Source: Astrothelium macrocarpum (Eukaryota; Ascomycota; Dothideomycetes; Trypetheliales; Trypetheliaceae). From it: a stretch of DNA of 64,000 nucleotides. The notes under the pieces were generated by a model. That model saw nothing but the letters and a program-made list of their open reading frames with translations, was not told the origin of the DNA and ran no database searches. This document shows positions 8,844-20,853 of the stretch, in pieces. The translations under genes were made by a program, and so were the position numbers. Within the stretch, counting starts at the first letter, position 1; each line of letters begins with the position of its first letter. Where the stretch lies: the NCBI GenBank assembly GCA_021030915.1, contig JAGEMR010000091.1:1-64000 (forward strand). The letters are read 5' to 3'.

Positions 8844-11800
8844 GGCGAGCTATTTTTGGTTTCTAAAACTGTTCGAGCTTGGTTTGTTTATGTTCTGACG
8901 TTCTTTGGCAAACGAAGGTATTGTGGACGCTTGGAGAAGTTTAAAAGGTTTCCCACCAAAATGTTATCTCGAAAATGAAAGATAATGCGATTTATACAAT
9001 GGTACTCGCCAGATTAGTGAGGCGATAGGCTGACACGGAAAAGCCAGCGTGTACTGTTTGCCCGGCCTGATTTGCCAGACAGTCCTCACCGCTCCCTGCA
9101 GCTGTCTTTTCGCTCCGCCGCGAATGGCTCCTACTAATGCTGTGCGTGCCCCTTTTTGGTAGCAGACTAGTGCGCGACAACCACAGTTGCAGAACGCGAG
9201 ATTCCATAAGGGAAGCACGCCAGGTCATCTGTTCGGTGGAGAACTAAGTAGCCGTGGATCTTGCTTTGCGGTGCATACTGTATCGTGTAAGTGATAGCAG
9301 GTGATGGCCACAGGCATCCTTTCGTAATGTGGAGGGCCTTGCTGTTGCTCGGGCGTGGGGGGAACGTGTTGGAAAAGTAAGAGATCTGCGGTCCTCTGCA
9401 TGAAACTGAATACGGAGGTCTTTGAGCATCTGATAAGCGAAAACAATATTCCGCACAGTGTCCGGTGGGTGCAATAAGAAATGTTACAGGCCGCGAAAGA
9501 TAAGATTAGCTGTACATATATTAAAGACGTACCCTGGAGAGTACACGCGCTATAGAGCTTGATAGAATGACAAATTCAACAAAGGGCTTGAAGTTCTGCG
9601 ATGCTTGGGTGGTATTGAAGGTCCCACAAATTCAAGCGGGCGAGGGCACGCCTTTTTCTTTATTTCAAGGAATGGAGCACAATTGCTTTAAACATGCATA
9701 AACACTGTTTCCCTATTCCATCAAGCGCATGTCCGGTTACTTCCGTTATTCGGGCCGTGAGAAACTCATATAGCCAATGAGGGAGATTCTCGTTATGTAC
9801 GACTGCCTAAATACAAGTTCGTCCGTGCCCTTTTACTTTTTTTCCTAATTCCAGTATCCCATTTTTTGCTTGTTAAGCTTCTCTCTTCTTTCGATCTGGG
9901 CTAGGCGCTTCTTTCACTCCAGCGGCGCGATGCGAGTGTGGAACGACAAACGCAGAATACAGGTGGCGATCTTGCTATGCAAACCTCTCATGATATTGAC
10001 ATCTTTTGACCAGGAAGATACGAGCTTGGCAGTAGGATCAAAGAAGGTCATTCATAATGTGCTGTTATAGTAACAATTAACGAATGAGATGAGGGCACAT
10101 ACCGGTTTCGGGGGATTGTCGCTGCATCTCTATTTGCCACCCCTGAATGTTGCTTATTTCTGGGAAGTGCCTTTCCTGAAACAGAAGACGTTGACCGTTT
10201 CGGGCAACCATTCATGAATTTGGAAGGTTTGCGCCAAGATCCAAAACTTAATTTTCAACAGCAAATCAGGCTTTGATGATGTTTAGGCTGCCGTCAAGCT
10301 ACTTTGCGATGACAAAACAAGCTTTTGCATCCTGCGAGCCATGATGATAACGTTTTAAACTTGCCAGCAGCAATGCTCCAAGAGCTTTGCTTTTCACACT
10401 TGGACTTGACACGATTCAACTTTATATACGATCTTACCGACGCTAAACATGCATCCTTGATGCTTATAGCTTCTCTCGCCATGGCGCTAAGCTGGAACTG
10501 AGAATGTGGCCATCTCGTTGAATGGTGGCAGAGCTTCTTTCGGCGTGAAACAAACCACGGCACATTCCACTGCGAAAGCCACACCCGCTCACACGATGCT
10601 CGGACGACGCCCTAAACAGCGATGAATCCGAATTCATTCTAGCAGTGTGGGCTAACCCGGGAATGCCATTATCTGAAGCGGCCCGAAAACCTAATGGCAG
10701 GGAAGACTCAAAATCTCTGACCGGTCCAGAGCATGCTGACTCTCCCAACGATTGTGGTGGAGAGACTTGGGCACCAATTATCAGGGGTCGTGCTGCACGA
10801 CCGTTAGAAAGGTAATTACCAGGGTCGCAGATTGAGCGAAAAAAAGAGTGACGGAGCAGATGACGCTACCTTGGTGCAGGGTCGCCCTACACACGCGAGT
10901 AATTGAATAGTTTGCCATGTTTTGTAGTGCATTCGTGTCCTTAGCGCGTATTCATAAACGTTGTCCATTCGACAAGGAGTTGAAGCGACCGTCGACGGCA
11001 ATTTCGATTATAACTTTTGTGATATCTTCGTATCAATTGGCGGTGAGAGAAGCTCCAGTAGTGGAGACTATTATGTTTTTTTTTTGTTGATATTGACAAT
11101 TTTGCTCAATATTGTTCATGCCGAAAAAACCTTCTTGACGAAATAGAGTTGCCATATCTTTTCACCGATGGGAGCGAGGGGGAAAGCTCCACTCCGCAAA
11201 GGCAATTTTCTCCGGCACTGGACGTCCGGGTCCCTGGATGCTACAACTGATGGACTTGAAGATCAAATCGCATGGAAACGACAACTTTCCATCAGATGAA
11301 AAATTTAGTTGTACGGTGGATTCTGAAGTAGTCGTGAGGACCTAATCCTGCAGGAATGCGGCGACGCTGGAACTGCAATAATATGCAGTTGTGGATGCTC
11401 CCCAACGGCGCTAACAACATCATCCATGTCACGAAGCGCAAGCGAGTTGCTTTGCGTTTAATTTTGCACAGAGCATTGAATGCCGTTCCCTTCGTATCTT
11501 CCTTCAAAATAGGGGCACAACAGCGCATGAGATGGGATGGACATCGTGTAAAGCAGGCCAAACCCAGTACGACCCGCCAGGAACCAATTCTTCCAGCCGA
11601 GCCAGCATTTGGGAGGATTGCTAAAGCGGGATGACGCCCCGCCATAGCTATGAGTATCACACCTGGTTGAACTGGTACATCGTCCGAACCCAGGTAAAGA
11701 CTCCGATCGCGGCGACCGAGGGTAGCAAGCGTGGTATCATGCCGTGGAGGGAAGTCAATGATTATGCAAGGGCACGTCTCTACCCTTTTGGGCCGTCGTG

Positions 11801-12667
11801 GCCTTCAACGCGCGGTAGCAGTCGTGGTGTAAATACGCCGGAAAAGCATGATCCAGCATCGCCAGCAAGACCATCGAGCCCATCTCCACACGTCGATTTT
11901 AGCGTTGCAAATTGGGATAGTTCCCGCGCGTGCTGGTTGCATCATGGGTCATGTACCGGCATTAGAGCTTCTGTGCGTTGCTCTCGCTCATGAAGTAATC
12001 CCCCGGCGCCAGGTTGCCTGTCAAGGCTGGCTGCGGTACCCTCCGCTAGGCGTGGAGCAGGCGAGCAGCAAACGGTCAGGATGTGAACGGCCGGCGACAG
12101 ATTGCTCCACGCTGTTACAGCCCTCATTGGCCGTGACCGCGGGTCCCATCACTCTAAGCCGCGCGAGTGAGAGTGCGGCACTGCGGGAAGCATCACCCCG
12201 GCTCTGTCCTCCTTGCACCAGGTGAATGCGACTGCCTCTGCCCGCTCGCACCAACGGGCGTCTGTACAAGAACGATGGGCTCCTCATGTGTCGCAGGTGC
12301 ACGCTGCCCTCGGATACCGAGCGTCTGGGAGTCTCAAAGAATGAAGCTATAATAAAGCTGCGTGCCGCGCTGGGATGTATGCTGGCAGCTACTCCCATCT
12401 TTTCCCCCAAAGCCATCCGGCCTTGCTGTCAACCTTTTTTGGGCCCTTGAGCCACCATCCTGCCCGCATGACCTGTACTTTGCGGCCAGATTACGCATCT
12501 CAGTCAACATTGGGGACCTCCAAGGTTGCGTTCTGAAGCCCGCACCATTTCGGTACTGCTTTTTTGTTTCAAGGTGCCTTTATGGTCTACCAGCATCTAA
12601 TCGCCGTTCCCGAATATCGAACCACCTACCAACCTCACCTTGCTCCCAGAGCATCAATCGAATCGCA
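8844..12667. other. Long gene-poor region
   Basis: About 3.8 kb with only short, overlapping, mutually contradictory open frames on both strands. Composition shifts to GC-richer sequence at about 11,600-12,350, where long open frames on both strands are expected by chance. I saw no repeats with clear ends, no RNA gene and no domain. A short multi-exon gene could still hide here. Confidence 0.45.
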
Positions 12668-12814
12668 ATGTGCAATAAGATCATACACCACTACAGCTGC
12701 GGCCATACGACGACCATGGATTTCCCATGCGCCGCCTCTAGGAGTGCACCTTGCAACGAACAAAAGGTCAAGCACGTGAAGCACAGCGAGCCTTGCGATT
12801 CCTGTGATGGATAA
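12668..12814 (+). CDS. Small cysteine/histidine-rich protein
   Basis: A 48-residue frame beginning MCNKIIHHYSCGHTTTM and ending KHVKHSEPCDSCDG. It has six cysteines with closely spaced histidines, including CGH and CDSC, which suggests a small metal-binding or zinc-ribbon-like fold. I recall many short fungal proteins that begin with MC-K-x-x-H-H-Y-x-C-G-H and carry a KHS-x-x-C-x-x-C ending, all unnamed, and this fits that pattern. No signal peptide, so a cytosolic or nuclear site is likely. The ATG was chosen because the upstream part of the frame has no such character. It is short, so coding status is uncertain. Confidence 0.5.
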   Translation: MCNKIIHHYSCGHTTTMDFPCAASRSAPCNEQKVKHVKHSEPCDSCDG

Positions 12815-14710
12815 CCAGTATGTGGCTGATGTCTAGATTGCAGCCAAAACAGATGGCAGAACAGACACTAAGCGCTTATCTTTTTTAGTCAATCACCGGC
12901 CGCAACAAGTGCAGCCAAGCCCGCAAGCTTCTTCGACCGGTGGTTCGCTACGAATTTCTTTCGAGTCTAATTCTGCAACCAGCATTTTTACGATGATCAT
13001 GTAATCATGTCATTCTTCTGGATACCACTTCCCGTCCGATCCGCTTCGTTTTTAAACGCAGTTGACTTCATTGCATCGCAAGGCGTTCAGTGCAAGGAAA
13101 AAAAAGTGAGGAGATCGCCAGGATTTGAGATCCAATCCCAGGTGGATAACAGTACGGCGCTTCGTTTTTGAGGCACGGTTTCGAGATTGGCTCCACGGGC
13201 ATTCGGGATATGTATTACTTTGTTCAGAAATTTCGGATTTGATGGGAAGAGAAGTCTGCTGCGTCCTTAGACAACGACAGCACTGATAATCCAGGATCAT
13301 ATCTGGGATACTTATCCAATCAAGTTGGAGATCAGGGTCAAGGTCATTGAGTCCCTATTAGAAAATGGAATGGATTGGGATTTCTTTGCGAAGTCCGCCA
13401 CTACAAGTGGTTTTTCTGACCAATCACGTTTTTAGTGTCGTCCATTACTGGGGGAAACCCTCAGAAATTCTGCCACGCCTTTCATAATTGTTTGCATCGG
13501 CAGGAGTCGTGCAGCAAATGACGACGGTTTGGGGAGCCCCCTGAACGGTTAATCGGCCAATTAATCAAAATCGAATGTGACCAATGGAAATGAACGCGTT
13601 TTGTTTCTGCAAGATCGCAGACGGTATTATCCGACACATTTAATTTTCAACGCACCCCTCAAGTGCGGTGAACATCCTGAGAAACTACGATGACGTTCGG
13701 TACGTATTGTAGCTTCGATGGACTGAGTAAATTTCCCTAGTGAACGTAGCCCATCGGCGGTTGACATCGGGAAAATATGACTCCTCAGTCACCTGACTGC
13801 TATCAGTATCGCTAATGTATTCCAACCACCTGATTTTCAACACGTAGTAAAACTGAGCGCAATTGACTTTAAGGGGCCCCCCCTGGACATTAAAAACGGT
13901 GGAGAACGGCAGTTCCCCCAGGGGCCGGCCCGCAGGCACAGCTTTCCGCATACTCCAGATCGAGACGTAATTAAAAGGGGACTGTGATAGCCCAGCCACT
14001 GTAGTGTCAATGCTTAGATTGCAAGCAAGCCATCATGGGAAAAAGACGCCCCGGAACCTCGGCACCTTCAGACGGTCTTGTAAGAGACTTCCACTTCCCC
14101 TCGAAGACGTGAAACTGGAGAGCTTTTCCCGGTTTTACAATTCCAACGCTAGAGTCACAAATCACCGAAGTCTACTGTGTAGTTGATTACGCATGGACGC
14201 ATGCACAACGGAGCGACCAGGGACCCGACCGATTTGCGCGGGACATGGATGCCTAAGGCACCGCCGTCCAAGCCTATTTTTGCTGACATTTGAGGTGCGC
14301 AGCTGCAAGAGACAAAAACGGCCGTGGGGGGTCTGGGGCTGTGTTCCAAGAAATGCAAACAGTAATGAGATGGCAGCGGTGACAGGCGGGGTTACGAAGC
14401 CTTCGTTTCCAGCACGATGATGACCAGAGCTCTGTACATACTCGATTGAATATCTTGGTGTTAGCGTCATGCATGTGCTTGACAACATAGATTCAGCATG
14501 GGATGGACTTTACCCTTCTCAGAAAATAATACATTTGGATTATTAGAGCCGTTTGCTTACGTGGGAGTGGATGGATTGTGCAGCAAATCGCCGAGCTCGT
14601 CGTGATTGGTCGATTTTTTCTGCAACCGCGCCGGACGTCTAGGACACCACCATCATCGACGCCAGATTGACACGCCAGCAATCCTTACAAGCAAATTAGC
14701 CTCAACCCTT
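12815..14710. other. Intergenic, upstream of mdm12
   Basis: About 1.9 kb without a supportable gene. Short frames near 13,685-14,488 on the minus strand overlap one another and have no family resemblance. The last few hundred bases should contain the mdm12 promoter and leader. Confidence 0.5.
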
Positions 14711-15988
14711 ATGTCCGTTGACATTCACTGGGATACGATAACGAATGCTACCGGCAGTGGAGACCTTGCAGAACAAGTGCGCGCGTTCATCCACGACCGT
14801 TTCCAGCAAGTAAATCTACCCAGGTTTATCCGGTCTGTCAAGGTTCACTCCTTTGATTTTGGCGACATTCCCCCCGAGGTAGAAATCAAGGACATATGTG
14901 ATCCTCTACCTGACTTTTACGAGGAGAATGAAGATGACGAAAATGAAGAACAAGACGAGGACATGCGTGAGCATGTTAGCGAGACCAACTCGGGACACGA
15001 AGAGCACTCTTCATCCAAACCGAACCAGCAACAGGGACACACATCACGACTGGATGACCTGAAACGTGAAAGTGATTTCTCTTCACTACGAGGTAATCGA
15101 CCAAATCTTATTAATACGAGACATCCTGGGAGTCGGGCACACATGGCATCTTCCGGACAGGTCGGCATCCTCAGTCCAATAACTGTGGCATCATCAACTC
15201 CAGGAATACCCGGAGGCACTGCAAACATGAGCTATTTTCATCTGCCTTTGGGTGGCGGTCTTTCGGGAGCAGCGACTCCTTTAGCTGCATTTGGTGGTGG
15301 ACAATTTCACAATGGATGGAACGAACATCATGCTGGTCCCGGGCTTCACGGCCACGGATTTCCGTCACAAGAGCGACATTCGACATCTGTAATTTCAACT
15401 ACACCACCTACATCTACCGCGGATCCGTCATCTCGTCCTGTCTCACAACAGCACCAACAACCATTCAGCCCTGCTTTTGATGACCAACTGGAAGAGGACT
15501 TGGTGCAAGAATCACGTCCGACAGCACGTTTCCGCGAGAAATCAGACAATGACATGCAGGTTGTCTCGCATGTTCGCTATTCGGGTAATATTCGTCTTTC
15601 GCTTACAGCCGAAATTCTACTTGATTATCCCATGCCAAGTTTTGTGGGAATCCCTCTCAAACTCAACGTCACTGGTCTCACATTTGATGGGGTAGCCATT
15701 CTAGCTTATATTAAAAATCGATGTCACTTTTGCTTCTTGCCGCAAGGGGATGCCGAGATGCTTTTGGGCAATGACGGCAAGGGGCAGAATAATGAGAGAA
15801 ACGATGAACACGAGTGGAACCTGGGTCTCCTTCAGGAAGTCAAAGTGGAGAGCGAGATCGGCGAACGAGGCGACGGTAAGCAAAGTTTGAAGAACGTCGG
15901 CAAGGTCGAAAAGTTTGTGTTGGAACAGGTTCGACGCATCTTTGAGGACGAACTGGTTTATCCCAGTTTTTGGACATTTCTAGTGTAA
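14711..15988 (+). CDS. mdm12: Mdm12, mitochondrial distribution and morphology protein (ERMES subunit)
   Basis: A single-exon gene of 425 residues. The N-terminus MSVDIHWDTI, then VKVHSFDFGDIPPEVEIKDI with CDPLPDFYEE, is the signature of Mdm12. It is a lipid-binding SMP-domain protein that bridges Mmm1 in the ER and Mdm10/Mdm34 at the mitochondrial outer membrane, supporting phospholipid transfer. The SMP fold is split by an acidic insertion (about residues 75-95) and a long polar, glycine/serine-rich linker to about residue 275. The second half resumes with VRYSGNIRLSLTAEILLDYP, then GIPLKLNVTGLTFDGVAILA and a C-terminal YPSFWTFLV, typical of the family. The frame is open for 35 codons upstream, but those lack family resemblance, so the ATG at 14711 was chosen. 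Length fits ascomycete Mdm12. Confidence 0.96.
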   Translation: MSVDIHWDTITNATGSGDLAEQVRAFIHDRFQQVNLPRFIRSVKVHSFDFGDIPPEVEIKDICDPLPDFYEENEDDENEEQDEDMREHVSETNSGHEEHSSSKPNQQQGHTSRLDDLKRESDFSSLRGNRPNLINTRHPGSRAHMASSGQVGILSPITVASSTPGIPGGTANMSYFHLPLGGGLSGAATPLAAFGGGQFHNGWNEHHAGPGLHGHGFPSQERHSTSVISTTPPTSTADPSSRPVSQQHQQPFSPAFDDQLEEDLVQESRPTARFREKSDNDMQVVSHVRYSGNIRLSLTAEILLDYPMPSFVGIPLKLNVTGLTFDGVAILAYIKNRCHFCFLPQGDAEMLLGNDGKGQNNERNDEHEWNLGLLQEVKVESEIGERGDGKQSLKNVGKVEKFVLEQVRRIFEDELVYPSFWTFLV

Positions 15989-16123
15989 AAATAATAGGAA
16001 CACGGCGGCGGAGTCGACTCCGGACCAGGGGATGCAGATAAAAATGGTCCACGTCACAATCCCTTCGCCACGCATACATGCATTGTGTGACAAATTGAGC
16101 TGTCAGGCCAAAGTCATGTAACC

Positions 16124-16171
16124 GGCCAGCACCTCTGGCGCAAGCCGGTAGGCTTTGCGTCGGTGCTGGTC
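16124..16171. repeat. 48-bp imperfect inverted repeat (hairpin) 3' of mdm12
   Basis: Outer arms GGCCAGCACC and GGTGCTGGTC pair almost perfectly. Inner arms GCGCAAGCC and GGCTTTGCG continue the stem around a GGTA loop, with a small asymmetric bulge between the arms. It starts about 135 bp after the mdm12 stop codon. It could be a structured 3'-UTR element, part of a termination region or a tiny foldback repeat. Sequence alone does not separate these. Confidence 0.6.
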
Positions 16172-17522
16172 GAGTTATACCACGGACGCCGCAACCGCTG
16201 CAGGCCTAAAAAGTCTGGAATGACAGCTGTTGTGTAATTTCGCTGAGCTCCCGATTGGTAGCGGTTACTCAAATGGCGTTACCATTGCCTTTGTGTATCC
16301 GGGAAACCTTAGAATACTTGGTGTTTTAAGGATATCCCCGCCACATGGGGGACCTTGACCGTCTCGACATACGAGAGAATGAGCTGGAAACAATGGAACC
16401 GTTGAACCTCTTGATACACTAATGCCAACGTTTTCCGAATCACCCGACTGTATAACATCCAAAATCCAGACATATTGTGTCCAAGAGGTACGAATAGATG
16501 CGACAAGAAATATTCTAGGCTAGAAATTACACGCCAAGGAAACCTCTGACACAAATAGGCGACTCCGTTTCCGGCATTGTGTGTCTGATTGACCATGTAA
16601 TACTTATCGATATCAGAACATCACTGAGCGTCCCTTACTTTGTAGCTGGCGGGTACGCAGAAATTTCTTGTCGCAAGGTGAATACGAATGCTGGTACTAC
16701 ATGGACGGAGGTGGAACAATCATGGAACTCTCAAAGATGCAAACCAACGACCTGCCAGGATCATGGGCATCGTGTCGCATTCCGTGGTTGACGGTTCTAA
16801 AAAAAATTAGTTGGTAGAGAATATCCAGTCTTGGTTTCTGCATGACATGATTGAGAAAAAAGAAGTTAGGTTACACCAAAACATGTGTCGCTTAATTCGA
16901 TTTCTTCGATGAACCAAAGAGCCAGTGGAGCGTTAAAAGCTCTCCATAACCGCTCATGGTCCTCACTCGATGGTAGGACGTATGGCGCCGATGCTCCTGC
17001 TGCTCAATATGCAGGAGCTACAAGTAGTGGTGAGTCCGGTAAGAAATGTCGTGAATTCAATCACCAGTAATTTTCTACACAGCTGTGGGGAGACCCTCTT
17101 TAGCAACAGGAAGCATGGTTTCTCATAACGTTCTCAGCAAATGATTGGCCCTTTTTTGAATCGTTTGAAATTCTATTGGCTGTTTGCCTCTTAGCTATAT
17201 GGCAAATGGAATATATCACGGGGTGCAGATCCAGCAGATCTGCCCTCGAGCAAAGCGGAGGCGAAACCGAGACAGAAAACCTCATCGGTCAATCTTTGGA
17301 TGAATAAGACAAAGAAGAAATAGCGAATGATCGAAAGCACGAATCATGATCGCTCAGTCACAGCACAATAATAGTGATGAGTGTAATCGTGACGATTGTG
17401 ACAATTGTGACAACAGAAGAGCTCCCCGCGCTAGTGAAGCTCGGTAAAGTCAAGCTCTTTTGATATTCTCTACTACCACCTAACGCTACAACCTTCCCCT
17501 TGATCTCCGCCAAATCAGAGCC
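16172..17522. other. Intergenic between mdm12 and the CSN7 gene
   Basis: About 1.35 kb without a supportable coding region. The stretch 17,355-17,420 is a degenerate GTGA/ACAATTGTG-rich microrepeat directly upstream of the CSN7 gene and probably lies in its promoter. Confidence 0.45.
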
Positions 17523-18474
17523 ATGGAGCAAATACGAGCTCTCAATGCCCTTGAGCCTTTCCTTGCGTTATCCAAATCTGCAACCTCACCTCGTGCCGCT
17601 GCAGACCTGATAACCCAAGCAACGACCGCACCACAAACCTTCGTCTTTGCCGAGCTCTTGCAGACCCCAAACATCCAAGCACTTGCGCAGAACGCAAACT
17701 ATGCAGGTCACCTGAAACTGCTCGAGATCTTCGCCTGGGGTACATGGCAAGACTACACCAACGGTACCGCCCCATTCACTCCCTCACCATCATCAAACCC
17801 AACCAACTAATCCTCCCCCAGCGCAACCTAATCTCCCCCCCCTTAACGACCAACAAGCCCACAAACTCCGCCTCCTCACCCTCCTCACCCTCCTCACCAC
17901 CTCCACCTCCCCCAGCACCACCCTCACCTACACACACCTCCAAACGGCGCTCGCCCTCCCGACCCCCCGCGCTCTCGAAGACCTCCTCATCGCCGCCATC
18001 TACTCCTCGCTGATCACCGCCGCGCTCTCACCCTCCACACAAACCGTCGACATCGACGCCGTCGCGCCCCTGCGCGACTGCCGACCCGGCAGCATCCCCG
18101 GGTTCGCGGGCGCGCTGGACGCGTGGGCCGCGCGGTGCAGCGGCGAGCTCGACGCGCTCGACGCGCAGATTGCGGGGATTCGGAAGCGTGCGAGGCGCGA
18201 GGCCGAGAGGCGCAGGGGCGTGCAGGAGGGGCTGGAGCGCGCGGTCGAGATTGTGGGAAGGCAGGGCGCGTGGGGGCTGGGTGGTGCTGCTGGCGGGGCG
18301 ATTGCTGGGTTGAGGGGGAGTGGGGGGGAGGGTGTGAAGAGGAGTGCGGGCGAGGATGAGAGTGGTGAGGAGGGTGGGGATGTTATGGATGTGGATGGGG
18401 AGGGAGGTGGGGGGAGGAAGAGGGGTGGTGGAGGTGGGCCGTTTTCGGGGACGGGGAGGAGGGTGGGTGGATAA
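17523..18474 (+). CDS. csn7: COP9 signalosome subunit 7 (PCI domain)
   Basis: Two exons, 17523-17763 and 17822-18474, flank a 58-bp intron (GTACCG...CCCCAG with CTAAT branch). Phase is preserved and the product is 297 residues. The N-terminal helices (MEQIRALNALEPFLALSKSA, then TFVFAELLQTPNIQAL, HLKLLEIFAWGTWQDY) and the start of the PCI winged helix (LPPLNDQQAHKLRLLTLLT, then LTYTHLQTALALPTPRALED, LLIAAIYSSLI) match the subunit 7 family. The COP9 signalosome removes Nedd8 from cullins. The second half is helical (FAGALDAWAARCSGELDALD), with a glycine/arginine-rich C-terminus. Exon 2 is markedly GC-rich and C/G strand-biased compared with exon 1. It lies about 1.5 kb downstream of mdm12 on the same strand. 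Confidence 0.9.
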
Positions 18475-18760
18475 AGATGGTTGATTGTGTTTTGATGGGG
18501 TGATTTGCAGATGCGTTGATGAAGGCATGGGGATTGGCGCATTAGATAAATGGGAGGGACGCATGGCGGCATGGCTTATTGCATCAGGGAACGCGCTGCA
18601 TATAGCGACTATGGATCATGCAATACTCATAGCTTGAATGATGGTTTGTGAAACATTTGACCTCTGGGCTTTCATTACTTTTACAGATATTTCTCTCCAA
18701 TCCTCAAGCAATTCTTGGTTACCCGTCATTTATCAGACCGTTATAAGGGGCTCATCAAAA

Positions 18761-20192
18761 TTACTCATTTCCATATTCCAAGCTTCTTAGTTCTTCTTTA
18801 GATTTCCAGTACCCTAGGTTCTCCATGCCTAATTGCTGCGCTCTTCTGCGTACACGCATCCTTTGTTCTTCTTCATCCGCAACCCTATCTGTCAAAGGAA
18901 TAGAGTTAGTGGCTACTCGCGGAAAAGATGAATGGTTTGAAAGCTGAGCTGACACCAAGGGTTGCAAAAGGAAATATGATCAATGAAAATTTTTAGGAAT
19001 TGGATACACACATGACAGCGGGGGTGTTTAACCTAGTCTCGGGCTATGAGATACGTGAGGCCGTCTGCAAGGAGATATCTCCGAGAATTATGGCCTTCAT
19101 TAGAATCGGAGGCCTCGCTGACATGTGCATGGCGGCTTGTGTGCTTTACGATTTATAACATTTCTTACTGCAACCCTGCCGCTGCCCTCTTCTCTAAACA
19201 AAGTCTTATTTACCTTTATTCACAGTCTGTTCCCCGTTTGACGCTTTGCCTTTTTCCAATTCATCGTCTTTTTTAACCGGTTTGTGTAACGTAAATTCTA
19301 CATTTGGTTTGCGTTGCTGATGCTCCGACTGTTCAAGTTTCCCGAAGGCTGGTTCGTCCGGAGGATGATAGTCTGGTAGTGTTCGCGGCGAGACGTTTGT
19401 GATGTCACAATAAGCAAACGCGGATGGGCTGAACCGCTGAAAATCGAGTCCCAGTGGACTATGTCTCTCCATCATAGCTCTCAGCTCTCCAGAGCTACGC
19501 CGACGTGGTGTTGGTATTGCTTTATGCTCAATCGTCTGCCCGGTATAGAAGATTCGAGGGTCACACAGCGATCCACCGCCGCCAATAGGGCTCAGGCGTA
19601 GGAAGTCGAGGTGCCCTTCCGGTACTTCTTGTTGTGGCTCGATGGTTTTGAGCTTCGGAAGTTCCTTTTGGAGGTAGCAAGGATCACACACTTGACCATC
19701 AAAGCCAGTAGGACTCAGACGCTGGAACCCGGGGTCTTGTAGCTCTGCTTCGATTGTCTTTTGAACAGTTCCTGTTTTCTTCGCCAGCATAGCAACATTT
19801 CTCCCGCTCTTGACCGCAGTTGTGTCTTCCGCTTGGAGCACAATGTGAGAACTGATGTGCCTTCTGGACCTCCCAATGTCAGAAGGTATGAGGACTGGGT
19901 GTGTAAGAAGATAGAATGCGTACTTCGGAAAGGAAGTGATTGGAGTCGTCTTCTCCGTAAGGGTAAAACGGGCGGTATCAAAGCAAATTGGCGCACGCGG
20001 AAAGACAGAATGTACTATTCGCTTTGAAGCCGCCAGCATTGGAAATATAGTTGGTGGTATGTTCTTCGGAGGGAGAATTGTTCCTGTACTGGCTGCTGGG
20101 AAGTTCGGGTTCGAGTAATGACTCAATTGTTCTCGTGATTGCAAACATGTTTGAAGAAATCCCACACAATGGGTGAGTAAAAGGTTTTCCAT
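18761..20192 (-). CDS. Unknown protein with three internal FxRLSP...CDP repeats
   Basis: Main exon from an ATG at 20192 to about 19215. A donor (G|GTAAAT) and an acceptor at 18889 (CTAAC branch, TTTGACAG) allow a phase-correct join to a last exon at 18888-18761. That exon encodes a charged helix (RVADEEEQRMRVRRRAQQLG). The 326-bp intron is unusually long for this window and may contain a further exon. The notable feature is a motif occurring three times at roughly 50-65 residue spacing: GFQRLSPTGFDGQVCDP, DFLRLSPIGGGGSLCDP and a degenerate DFQRFSPSAFAYCD. No signal peptide or membrane helix is clear. I do not recognise the family. The 5' end is uncertain, since an upstream frame at 20766 could be an earlier exon. 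Confidence 0.5.
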
Positions 20193-20853
20193 AACCTGGA
20201 CACATCTAATAAAAAGCAGTTTTCGTGTGATATCACGCCATACGTGAGTGTGAGAGAGTCTGCTGACGGATGTGTGCTCTGTGAATGAGTAGACAATGGC
20301 GCTTGGACAACTAAATGAGAGCCGGGGAAAACTTGGAAAAACCCCAAAAACCCTAAAGATAGATACTAGAAGGGAACAAGAAAAGGATCGCAGAAGGAAA
20401 TATGTAAGGCTAAAAATGGAGGTTTTGAAGCACCCAATGGGTAGAAGTGCTGTCGAAAACTATGACTCGCAATACACCTGACAAAGAAATCCGCACGGAT
20501 CACATTGAGTCTGTACAACCCAGATACTAAAGACCTAAAAACACAGTGATAAATCCCTCTCTCCAGCTCCTTTCGTAACATCTTCCCCTTCCCGGTGTGT
20601 TGCTACCCTCGGCAGAACATGAGTAGCAAAAGCAAAACGGCCAATTATCCCCACACTCAAGATGTATACCTTTCTCTATCGCTTTTCTTTTCGCTAATCT
20701 CTTGAGATACAACTCTCCACCGAGAAGTACAACTCCTCCGCATAAATGTACGCCAGTAGGTGACATGCGCCATTACACTGTGGTCGACTCTAATTTTCAA
20801 CTTGAGTTCAATATTTAATTTTTTTTCTAAAAAATGAAATCTCTTTAAAAGAG
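20193..20853. other. Intergenic; possible extra minus-strand exon
   Basis: A minus-strand ATG at 20766 opens MSPTGVHLCGGVVLLGGELY followed by a basic helix, then a GTATAC donor-like site. It might be a first exon of the gene ending at 18761, but no convincing join was found. Otherwise nothing recognised. Confidence 0.3.

Noticed and set aside
11848..12416. Overlapping 120-130 codon frames on both strands
   Set aside because: Local GC-rich composition keeps several frames open at once; neither translation looks like a protein.
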